Shown here in pieces: positions 9,149 through 16,049 of a stretch of DNA of 36,091 bases. Both the position numbers and the translations under genes were made by a program. Position 1 is the stretch's first letter. Each line of letters opens with the position of its first letter. Where the stretch lies: assembly GCA_002361775.1 (NCBI GenBank), contig DETV01000041.1, positions 1-36,091 of the forward strand, given 5' to 3'. The notes under the pieces are model-generated. The model was not told the origin of the DNA. It saw only the letters and a program-made list of their open reading frames with translations, and ran no database searches. This DNA comes from Eubacterium sp. UBA3279 (GTDB lineage: Bacteria; Bacillota; Clostridia; Lachnospirales; Lachnospiraceae).

Positions 9149-10684
9149 CTAAACGGACCATTTCACTTTCAGCACCGGCTGAAGTCCAAACACATCTTCA
9201 AAAAAGTCTGTTTTTTCTTTTAAAAGTCCCTCTTCCAGTGTGTAATCCTGATTTGTCACCAAATTGATCATCAACTGCTCTCCCCTGACGGATACTCTCA
9301 TCTGCTCAATTTTCTGCAAATGACTTCTATCCATGGCATTTGCCAGCCGTAAAACAGCCGTCAGTTTATTTATGATCAGATAATCCTGTAGACTAAGATC
9401 CGTATGACTGGAAAGTGATTCATAAGGCTCCATGGGCAATGTATTTAACCGGGTGATCTGCGCGATCATTTCCCGTTCCCGGTGAGAAAGTCCGATAATT
9501 TCCGTAGCCATCACAATCTGATAATTGCACTCCGCGCTGTTCACCAGACTGACATATTTTCCACAATCATGAAGATACACCGCACACTCCAGCAGCAGCC
9601 GTTCTCTTCCCCCCAGCCCGTGGATCTTCTTCATACTGTCGAAAATCGTCAGCGCTGTCTTTGCCACCATCTGTACGTGGGGTTTGCTCACCCCATATCG
9701 TTTTCCTATATTTCTCGCCGCCATTACAATATCGTTATCAAAATTATGGGTAGAACGGATCAGCTTCATTTTTTCAGCATAATCGTAAGCAATACCATCT
9801 GTCAGTTGGGTTCCCGGCGCCCAGATAGTATCTGCTCCCAAAGATTCCATAAAATACCGGTATATGATTGCTGTGGGCAGCATCAGATTGGCATTTTCCA
9901 GAGGAATATTCAGAAGCATCGCCAGCTCCATAGGTGATTTTTTGATTATTTTATGGTATAGTTCCATAAACTGTTCTCTTTTGATCACCCGTTCTTTTCC
10001 TGTATAATCCACAAGAATATCCGGAATATAATCTCCGATAAGAATTACATTTTCGATTTTTCTGTCTTTCAGATGTATCTTTTTAAAACTGATAATTTCA
10101 TTTCTGATAAATTCTTCCACCAGAGTCTCATAGGGAATCACCGTCCGCTCCAGATTCATCAGTCTCTCTCTGATTCTCAGATTGCCCAGTTTGATATTCT
10201 GGGTGGTGATCAGCATATCCTTATCAAACAGAGAAATCTGCAGACTTCCTCCGCCGATATCCAGTACTGCCGTACCTTTGGCTATGATCTGGGGAAATGC
10301 CGCTTCCGTACACGCTATGGATTTATATCCCAGAAAACGCTGTTCGGAATTGCTGAGTACGTCCACTTTCATTCCCGTATTCTGATAGATTTTTCCCAGA
10401 ACAATTTCCACATTTTTGGCTTCCCGAAGGGCGCTGGTGGCACATACCCGATAATCCTTCACCTGATATTCCGCCATGATACGCTTATAATCATTCAGTA
10501 CCCTGCACAGTTCTTTCACCATTTCATTACTGATGCGTCCCTCTGCATACGTATCTTTTCCCAGTTCCATCCTGTAATCCACATAATCCAGAGATTTCAG
10601 TCCCGTCTTTCTGGATATCTGAAATATCTCTATCGCCACATTATAAGAACCTATATCAATTGCTGCAAATGTAAGTACTGCCAT
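9149..10684 (-). CDS. ppx: Ppx/GppA-family exopolyphosphatase with C-terminal HD domain
   Basis: A 511-residue phosphatase that should remove terminal phosphates from polyphosphate and/or hydrolyse pppGpp. The N-terminal half is an ASKHA-fold ATPase-like domain with AAIDIGSYNV at the start, ATSALREA near residue 88 and AVLDIGGGSLQISLF near 140. The C-terminal part carries an HD-type motif (AVYLHDCGKYVS), as in long Ppx proteins. The frame could begin 11 codons earlier, but the chosen ATG has AGGAGGGAGG directly upstream and starts the conserved strand; the earlier one would overlap the preceding gene. It sits between a DUF815 ATPase gene and ppk in one operon. Exopolyphosphatase versus pppGpp activity cannot be separated by sequence alone. 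Confidence 0.92.
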   Translation of the reverse strand: MAVLTFAAIDIGSYNVAIEIFQISRKTGLKSLDYVDYRMELGKDTYAEGRISNEMVKELCRVLNDYKRIMAEYQVKDYRVCATSALREAKNVEIVLGKIYQNTGMKVDVLSNSEQRFLGYKSIACTEAAFPQIIAKGTAVLDIGGGSLQISLFDKDMLITTQNIKLGNLRIRERLMNLERTVIPYETLVEEFIRNEIISFKKIHLKDRKIENVILIGDYIPDILVDYTGKERVIKREQFMELYHKIIKKSPMELAMLLNIPLENANLMLPTAIIYRYFMESLGADTIWAPGTQLTDGIAYDYAEKMKLIRSTHNFDNDIVMAARNIGKRYGVSKPHVQMVAKTALTIFDSMKKIHGLGGRERLLLECAVYLHDCGKYVSLVNSAECNYQIVMATEIIGLSHREREMIAQITRLNTLPMEPYESLSSHTDLSLQDYLIINKLTAVLRLANAMDRSHLQKIEQMRVSVRGEQLMINLVTNQDYTLEEGLLKEKTDFFEDVFGLQPVLKVKWSV

Positions 10685-10698
10685 GGTACCTCCCTCCT

Positions 10699-11991
10699 TT
10701 ACTCCACCTTTCCGCAAAGGTAGTCAATAAACTGCTGTGCTGTCCGTCCGGAAAGCCCTCCATGCTGAAGTTCCCATTTGTTGGCTTCCAGCAAAAGTTC
10801 TTCTTCCGGAAGATTTACGTTATAACGCTGTGCGAGGATCTTCACAATATTCTGGAACTGTTTCTTATCCGGGGCACAGAAGAATATGGTTACTCCGAAT
10901 CGTGATACAAGAGATAATTTCTCCTGCACAGTGTCAGATGAATGAAGATCATCCCTTCTCTCTTCTTTATCTGAGAATTTTTCACGCACAAGATGGCGTC
11001 TGTTGGAGGTGGCATAAATCAGAATATTATCCGGTTTTTTCTCAAGACCGCCCTCAATCACCGCTTTCAGATATTTATATTCAATCTCAAATTCTTCAAA
11101 AGAAAGATCGTCCATATATATAATGAATTTGTAATTTCTGTTCTTAATCTGAGCAATCACATCATTGAGATTTTTAAACTGGTGCTTATATACCTCTATG
11201 ATACGAAGTCCCTGGTCGTAATACTGATTTAAAATCCCCTTGATACTGGAAGACTTTCCTGTACCTGCATCACCAAACAAAAGACAGTTATTTGCTCTGC
11301 GCCCTTCCACAAAGGCTTCCGTGTTATCTATCAGCTTCTTTTTAGCAATCTCATATCCCACCAGATCATCCAACTGCACATGGGCAATATTGGTAATAGG
11401 AACAATCCGGGCCGGAGAAACCTCTCCATCCACCCTGAACGCCTTGTGAAGTCCCAGTTTTCCCACTCCGAAATCCTGATAAAAATGCACCATGGCATCC
11501 ATAAACTGATCCACATTTTCCGCCTGGCTGAGCCGTACAGCCAGACTGCAGATCCGATCCCGGATACGTTTATTAAACAGTTTACTGTGTTCATTAATAT
11601 TTACATAATCCGTGATCCATCTGCTGTCCAGAGATGGATAAATGGATTCGAATTTTTTCATATCAAAATCAAAATACTCTTTAAATATGGCAAAATCATG
11701 TTTTGCTATTTCATTGATACTTCCCGCAACCGGACCTACGATCTCGCAGGCAGTACTGAATGCATTTTCATTATTTACCAACAGGAATGTAAGATAATTG
11801 TGCCACAGATTGCCGGAAAAGCCATAATTTCCCGCCATTTCTACCAGATCATGAAAGCACTGAAAAAATAAGCCTTCTTTTCCGTAAAGCACTTTGGGAT
11901 GGCTGATATCTTCCATTAAGTCTGTCATATTTTTCAGGAGTTCTCCCTGCTCAAAATCCCGGTATAAAATACACTCTCTCATTCCTGTCAT
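10699..11991 (-). CDS. DUF815-family AAA ATPase
   Basis: A 430-residue ATP-binding protein of the DUF815 family, whose biochemical role is unknown. The first 190 residues are helical and not recognisable by motif. The AAA core then shows a P-loop GDAGTGKSSS near residue 244, a Walker B FIIYMDDLSFEEFE near 292-305, a sensor-1-like LIYATSNRRHLV, and an arginine-rich RFGVTIFFCAPD stretch. The C-terminus has the lid (NKWELQHGGLSGRTAQQFIDYL). The ATG has AGGTGG upstream and lies 43 bases after pheA with no terminator between, so it appears part of the folC-pheA transcript. It ends 14 bases before the ppx start. A link with polyphosphate is suggested only by position. Confidence 0.85.
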   Translation of the reverse strand: MTGMRECILYRDFEQGELLKNMTDLMEDISHPKVLYGKEGLFFQCFHDLVEMAGNYGFSGNLWHNYLTFLLVNNENAFSTACEIVGPVAGSINEIAKHDFAIFKEYFDFDMKKFESIYPSLDSRWITDYVNINEHSKLFNKRIRDRICSLAVRLSQAENVDQFMDAMVHFYQDFGVGKLGLHKAFRVDGEVSPARIVPITNIAHVQLDDLVGYEIAKKKLIDNTEAFVEGRRANNCLLFGDAGTGKSSSIKGILNQYYDQGLRIIEVYKHQFKNLNDVIAQIKNRNYKFIIYMDDLSFEEFEIEYKYLKAVIEGGLEKKPDNILIYATSNRRHLVREKFSDKEERRDDLHSSDTVQEKLSLVSRFGVTIFFCAPDKKQFQNIVKILAQRYNVNLPEEELLLEANKWELQHGGLSGRTAQQFIDYLCGKVE

Positions 11992-12034
11992 AGTTCCACC
12001 TGTCCTTTTTTAGTTATCCTGTGTTCTGTATCTT

Positions 12035-13165
12035 CTAATAATTTCCTAAAATTCTCAGATTGTTTGCCTCTTCCTGAATTCCCCGAAGCGCATTTTTCAC
12101 TCCGCTGTCTCCCAGATTTCCTTCAAAATCAACAAAAAAACGATATTCCCAGTTTTTCTCAGGAATAGGTCTTGATTCTATCTTTGTCATATTCAGATCA
12201 TTATATATAAAATGAGACAAAATATTGTACAGACTTCCGCTTTCATGAGGAATTTCAAAACACACGCTGATTTTTCCTGCTCCCTCTGCATAAATCTGTT
12301 CTCTCGACACAATAATAAACCGGGTAGAATTTTGCTTGCTTGAAAATACATGAGGTTTCAGAATCTGGAGTCCAAAACACTGAGCTGCATAAGGACTGGC
12401 AATTGCCGCCTGAGTCATATCCCTGTCCTCTTTGATTTTCTTTGCCGCCGCAGCCGTATTGATATATGGTTCTGCTTTCCACTCCGGATGACGCTCCAGA
12501 AATGTTTTGCACTGGGCAAGAGCCTGGGGATGTGAATAAACCGTCCTGATATCTGCCAGCGTACTGTTTTTCAATCCCATTAAAGCATGATCCACCTGAA
12601 TGATCTGTTCTCCCACAATAGTGTGGTGGTATTCCACCAGAAGATCATAAATATCTGCCACAATACCTGCTGTAGAATTTTCTATAGGAAGAACTGCATA
12701 ATCTGCCTCTCCTTTTCTAATGGCTTCCATGGCATCTCTCCATGTTTCCACATTGTAGCTTTCTATGGATTCACCAAAAAAACTGTGCATGGCAGTAAAG
12801 CTGTAAGCGCCCTCTACTCCCTGGAAAACCACTCTGGTTCTCTGCATGGGAAGGGCTCTCACCTCCCGGAAAGGAAGGGAACACGCTACCCCCCTCCTGT
12901 TCATCTGTCCATATTGAAGTTTTCTGCTCATAGCCATTATCTGACGAAACAATTCTCTGATTCCCACCTGGGTAAAGGAGGTGGACGCCAACCCGGATAA
13001 TGCTTCTAATTTTTCCTCTTCTCTCTGCCGATCCAGAACTTCTTTTCCGTTCTGAATCTTATACTCTGCCACCTGAGAACACAGATCCATTCTCTTTTCA
13101 AATAAATCTACTATCTGGCTGTCGATGGTATCAATCTCTTTTCTGATATCAAGTAAATCCAACAT
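12035..13165 (-). CDS. pheA: bifunctional chorismate mutase / prephenate dehydratase (P-protein)
   Basis: A 376-residue fusion catalysing chorismate to prephenate to phenylpyruvate in phenylalanine synthesis. The AroQ-type mutase occupies about residues 1-85 (DIRKEIDTIDSQIVDLFEKR). The dehydratase follows from about 105: VVFQGVEGAYSFTA, the ENSTAGIV region, and the catalytic TRF within NSTRFIIVSRE. The C-terminal ACT domain holds the phenylalanine-binding ESRP motif, indicating feedback inhibition. I chose the internal ATG (MLDLLDIRKEID) because AGGAGA sits 5 bases upstream; the longest frame would overlap folC. It follows folC by 17 bases. No T-box or attenuator is visible in front, as expected for an internal operon gene. 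Confidence 0.96.
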   Translation of the reverse strand: MLDLLDIRKEIDTIDSQIVDLFEKRMDLCSQVAEYKIQNGKEVLDRQREEEKLEALSGLASTSFTQVGIRELFRQIMAMSRKLQYGQMNRRGVACSLPFREVRALPMQRTRVVFQGVEGAYSFTAMHSFFGESIESYNVETWRDAMEAIRKGEADYAVLPIENSTAGIVADIYDLLVEYHHTIVGEQIIQVDHALMGLKNSTLADIRTVYSHPQALAQCKTFLERHPEWKAEPYINTAAAAKKIKEDRDMTQAAIASPYAAQCFGLQILKPHVFSSKQNSTRFIIVSREQIYAEGAGKISVCFEIPHESGSLYNILSHFIYNDLNMTKIESRPIPEKNWEYRFFVDFEGNLGDSGVKNALRGIQEEANNLRILGNY

Positions 13166-13182
13166 TGTTCTCTCCTGTTTTC

Positions 13183-14472
13183 TCATATTTTCTTCCATTC
13201 CATAAAAAGCCGGGTAATCTCCCCGGTAAAGGAGAGGGAACCAAAAGCGATCACCACATCATCCTCTCCTGCAAGACTCATTCCCCGGTTCACAGCCTCC
13301 GAAAGACTTCCCGCTGCCTGTACCCGTTTATTATATTTTCTTACTGTCTCTGCCAGTTCATCAGCCGGCAAAGACCGGGGATTCTCCGGTGTCTCCATGG
13401 TAATTACTTCCTCTGCCACAGGCGCCAGAATAGAAGCTATCTTATCATACTGCTTATCCTTTAACACACCCATAAGAAAAATCAGCCGTTTCCCCGGAAA
13501 ATACATCTCAATAGAAGTTTTCAGCTTCCGGGCAGCATCCGGGTTATGAGCCCCATCCACCACTACATACGGATTTTTTCTCAAAACAGTAAATCTTCCG
13601 CTCCATCTTGCTTTTTCAAATCCATCCTGTATCTGCTGTTCACTGATCTGGTATCCTCTGTCTATAAGAGCCTGTACTCCTGCCAGCGCCAGCACGCTGT
13701 TTTCCAACTGATGAGATCCGGCCAGATGAATAGTGATCTCTCGGTCTCCCCAGACAAAAACCTGGTGTTCCAGATCAGACTCCAGTACCCTGGCATCCGT
13801 TGTTCTTGCAATAGCTAAAAGATTCTGATTCGCCAGACAGGCTTTTCTTATGGATACTTCCGCCTCCGGATGCTGCAGACAGGTAACCACCGAAGCGCCC
13901 GGCTTAATAATTCCTGCCTTTTGAGCTGCAATCTCTCCCGGAGAATTTCCCAAATACTCCATATGATCCATACTGATGGAAGTGATCACTGCCAATTCCG
14001 TATTTTTTATCACATTGGTAGCATCCGTTTTTCCTCCCATCCCGCATTCCAGCAGAACAAGATCACATTCCTTTTCCTTATAATAAAGGAAGGACAGGGC
14101 AGTTTCTATTTCAAAAGGAGAAGGCAAAGGCTTTCCTTCCCGTTTCAGCTCTTCCATAACCGGAACCACCATATCCATCAAATCTCCAAAATCCTCTTCT
14201 GTTATATACTCTCCATTTATCTGAATCCTCTCCCGGTATTCATACAATGTGGGAGAAATAAATCTTCCTGTCCGGTATCCCGCTTCTTTCAGAACGGATT
14301 CCAGATAAGCTCCCACACTTCCTTTTCCATTTGTTCCTGCAATATGAATAAACCGGAGATCATCTTGGGGATTTCCCAGGCGTTCCAAAAAGTCGGTAAT
14401 CACTTCCAGTCCCATCTCTCCGCCAAAACGGTGAGCCTCATCAATATAACTTCTTGCTTTTTGATAATCCAT
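13183..14472 (-). CDS. folC: folylpolyglutamate synthase / dihydrofolate synthase
   Basis: A 429-residue Mur-ligase-fold enzyme that adds glutamate to dihydropteroate or tetrahydrofolate. Visible features: the ATP-binding P-loop IAGTNGKGS near residue 45, the folate loop after it (RTGRFISPTLYEYRERI), the LLECGMGGKTDATNV metal-binding segment near 143, SISMDHMEYLGNS with the carbamylated-lysine region QKAGIIK about residue 188, and VVDGAHNPDAA opening the C-terminal domain. Length is normal. First gene of the candidate folC-pheA-DUF815-ppx-ppk operon; a strong sigmaA promoter lies at 14551-14579. The ribosome site is modest (AGGGAAG at long spacing). Confidence 0.96.
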   Translation of the reverse strand: MDYQKARSYIDEAHRFGGEMGLEVITDFLERLGNPQDDLRFIHIAGTNGKGSVGAYLESVLKEAGYRTGRFISPTLYEYRERIQINGEYITEEDFGDLMDMVVPVMEELKREGKPLPSPFEIETALSFLYYKEKECDLVLLECGMGGKTDATNVIKNTELAVITSISMDHMEYLGNSPGEIAAQKAGIIKPGASVVTCLQHPEAEVSIRKACLANQNLLAIARTTDARVLESDLEHQVFVWGDREITIHLAGSHQLENSVLALAGVQALIDRGYQISEQQIQDGFEKARWSGRFTVLRKNPYVVVDGAHNPDAARKLKTSIEMYFPGKRLIFLMGVLKDKQYDKIASILAPVAEEVITMETPENPRSLPADELAETVRKYNKRVQAAGSLSEAVNRGMSLAGEDDVVIAFGSLSFTGEITRLFMEWKKI

Positions 14473-14511
14473 AGCCTTATAACTTCCCTTTTTCCTGTTT
14501 TTTCTTATGTG

Positions 14512-14542
14512 GTATAACTTTTGTGTAACTTCACAGTTATAC
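14512..14542 (-). promoter_or_regulatory. inverted repeat in the folC leader
   Basis: Perfect 8-bp arms GTATAACT (minus strand, 14535-14542) and AGTTATAC (14512-14519) flank a 15-base centre containing a smaller GTG/CAC pair. It starts almost at the predicted folC transcription start (about 14544). It could be a repressor site or a 5' RNA hairpin; neither is shown. Confidence 0.4.
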
Positions 14543-14550
14543 TTTGTTCC

Positions 14551-14579
14551 ATTATATTACATCAATATTATTTTTACAA
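14551..14579 (-). promoter_or_regulatory. sigmaA promoter of the folC operon
   Basis: On the minus strand TTGTAA (14574-14579) is spaced 17 bp from a consensus TATAAT (14551-14556). The start would be near 14544, leaving a leader of about 70 bases. It lies back to back with the pyrB promoter, the two -35 boxes being 14 bases apart. Confidence 0.75.
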
Positions 14580-14593
14580 GATGCGGATTGTTC

Positions 14594-14622
14594 TTGAAAT
14601 TGTAACAGATTTATTATATGAT
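14594..14622 (+). promoter_or_regulatory. sigmaA promoter of pyrBI
   Basis: TTGAAA (14594-14599), 17-bp spacer, TATGAT (14617-14622). The predicted start lies in the GGGCA stretch at 14626-14630, only about 25 bases before the ATG. That leaves no room for a PyrR attenuator or a leader peptide with terminator. The AGGAGG ribosome site is at 14643-14648. Confidence 0.75.
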
Positions 14623-14654
14623 AGAGGGCAGAAAAAAATACTAGGAGGTATGAA

Positions 14655-15575
14655 ATGAGACATCTTATGAGTCCTCTGGATTTCTCCGTGGAAGAACTGG
14701 ATCAGGTTCTTGATCTGGCTGATGACATTAAGAAAAATCCGGAAAAATATGCCCACGTATGCGAAGGTAAAAAAATAGCCACTTTGTTTTATGAGCCAAG
14801 TACCCGCACCCGTCTCAGTTTTGAAGCAGCAATGATGAATCTGGGAGGAAAGGCCCTTGGCTTCTCTTCTGCCAGTTCCAGTTCTGCGGCAAAGGGAGAA
14901 AGTGTGGCGGATACCATTCGTGTAGTTTCCTGCTTTGCTGATATCTGCGCCATGCGTCATCCCAAAGAAGGCGCTCCGCTGGTAGCTTCCATGCATTCTT
15001 CCATCCCTGTGATCAATGCCGGAGATGGCGGTCATCAGCATCCCACCCAGACTCTCACCGATCTTCTTACCATCCGTTCCGAAAAAGGACGCCTGGATAA
15101 TATCACCGTGGGACTTTGTGGAGACCTGAAGTTTGGACGTACTGTTCATTCTTTGATAGAAGCGCTGGTTCGTTACGAAGGAGTTAAGTTTGTACTGATC
15201 TCTCCGGAAGAACTTCGAATTCCCGATTATATCCGTGATGATGTACTTCGTGCCAGCGGTCATGAGTTTGAAGAAGTGATCCGTCTGGAAGACGCTCTTC
15301 CCGAGCTGGATATCCTTTACATGACCCGTGTACAAAAAGAACGTTTCTTCAATGAGGACGACTATGTCCGGATGAAAGACTTCTACATTCTTGACAAGGA
15401 AAAGATGAGACTGGCTCCGTCTGATATGCTGGTTCTTCACCCCCTTCCCCGTGTCAATGAAATTTCCACAGAAGTGGATTCCGATCCCCGGGCTGTATAT
15501 TTTAAACAGGTACAGTATGGCGTCTATGTTCGCATGGCCCTGATTCTTACCTTACTGGAGGTGGACATATGTTAA
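14655..15575 (+). CDS. pyrB: aspartate carbamoyltransferase catalytic subunit
   Basis: A 306-residue catalytic chain that joins carbamoyl phosphate to aspartate in pyrimidine synthesis. The carbamoyl-phosphate site FYEPSTRTRLSFE is at about residues 48-60; the 80s loop with SSSSAAKGES follows, then MRHPKEGAP, HQHPTQTLTDLL near 134 and the C-terminal LHPLPRVNEI. Length matches the E. coli-type chain that assembles with PyrI. The AGGAGG site and near-consensus promoter upstream suggest strong expression. The stop codon overlaps the pyrI start by 7 bases. The short leader means control is probably not by classical attenuation. Confidence 0.98.
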   Translation: MRHLMSPLDFSVEELDQVLDLADDIKKNPEKYAHVCEGKKIATLFYEPSTRTRLSFEAAMMNLGGKALGFSSASSSSAAKGESVADTIRVVSCFADICAMRHPKEGAPLVASMHSSIPVINAGDGGHQHPTQTLTDLLTIRSEKGRLDNITVGLCGDLKFGRTVHSLIEALVRYEGVKFVLISPEELRIPDYIRDDVLRASGHEFEEVIRLEDALPELDILYMTRVQKERFFNEDDYVRMKDFYILDKEKMRLAPSDMLVLHPLPRVNEISTEVDSDPRAVYFKQVQYGVYVRMALILTLLEVDIC

Positions 15576-16006
15576 ATGTAGGACGAATTGAAGAAGGATT
15601 TGTTTTAGACCATATCAAAGCCGGCAAAGCCATGACCATTTATCATGATCTGAAGCTGGATAAACTGGACTGCTGTGTTGCCATTATCAAAAATGCCCGC
15701 AGCAATAAAATGGGAAAAAAAGATATTATCAAAGTAGAATGTTCTGTGGATATGCTGGATTTGGATATTCTTGGCTTTATTGACCACAATATCACCGTCA
15801 ACGTGATCCGAAACGGAGAAATTACAGAGAAAAAAGTATTACATCTGCCCAAACAGGTAGTAAATGTTATCCGCTGCAAAAATCCACGTTGTATTACCTC
15901 CATTGAGCAGGAACTGGATCAGATTTTCATTCTTTCCGATAAAGAAAAAGAAATTTACCGCTGTAAATACTGTGAAGAAAAATACAGAGGAAAACGTAAC
16001 AAATAA
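15569..16006 (+). CDS. pyrI: aspartate carbamoyltransferase regulatory subunit
   Basis: A 145-residue regulatory chain that binds nucleotides in its N-terminal domain and zinc in its C-terminal domain, making the PyrB enzyme allosteric. The four zinc cysteines are C103, C108, C132 and C135 (CX4C-X23-CX2C), the same spacing as the E. coli protein. The N-terminal region has the expected DHIKAGKA nucleotide-binding segment near residue 14. Translation starts inside the last codons of pyrB, so the two chains are coupled. A very strong terminator begins 11 bases after the stop. Bacillus subtilis lacks this subunit; its presence here fits Clostridia. Confidence 0.97.
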   Translation: MLNVGRIEEGFVLDHIKAGKAMTIYHDLKLDKLDCCVAIIKNARSNKMGKKDIIKVECSVDMLDLDILGFIDHNITVNVIRNGEITEKKVLHLPKQVVNVIRCKNPRCITSIEQELDQIFILSDKEKEIYRCKYCEEKYRGKRNK

Positions 16007-16016
16007 GAAAATATTT

Positions 16017-16049
16017 CGAGGGTGTCCGAAACCGGACACCCTCGTTTTT
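16017..16049 (+). terminator. strong Rho-independent terminator after pyrBI
   Basis: Perfect 12-bp arms CGAGGGTGTCCG (16017-16028) and CGGACACCCTCG (16033-16044) enclose AAAC and are followed by TTTTT. The T-tract overlaps the stop codon of the convergent alpha-galactosidase gene. The minus-strand reading lacks a clean T run but may also stop transcripts from that side. Confidence 0.95.

Noticed and set aside
12891..13000. A possible frameshift or extra domain boundary in pheA between mutase and dehydratase
   Set aside because: The frame is continuous and the linker length is normal for P-proteins.
13199..14654. A T-box or phenylalanine attenuator for pheA
   Set aside because: pheA is internal to an operon. 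The folC leader is too short for a T-box and has no Phe-rich leader peptide.
14574..15440. 288-codon open frame on the minus strand
   Set aside because: It lies fully antisense to pyrB, whose motifs and codon pattern are convincing. The antisense protein has no recognisable domain and no ribosome site.
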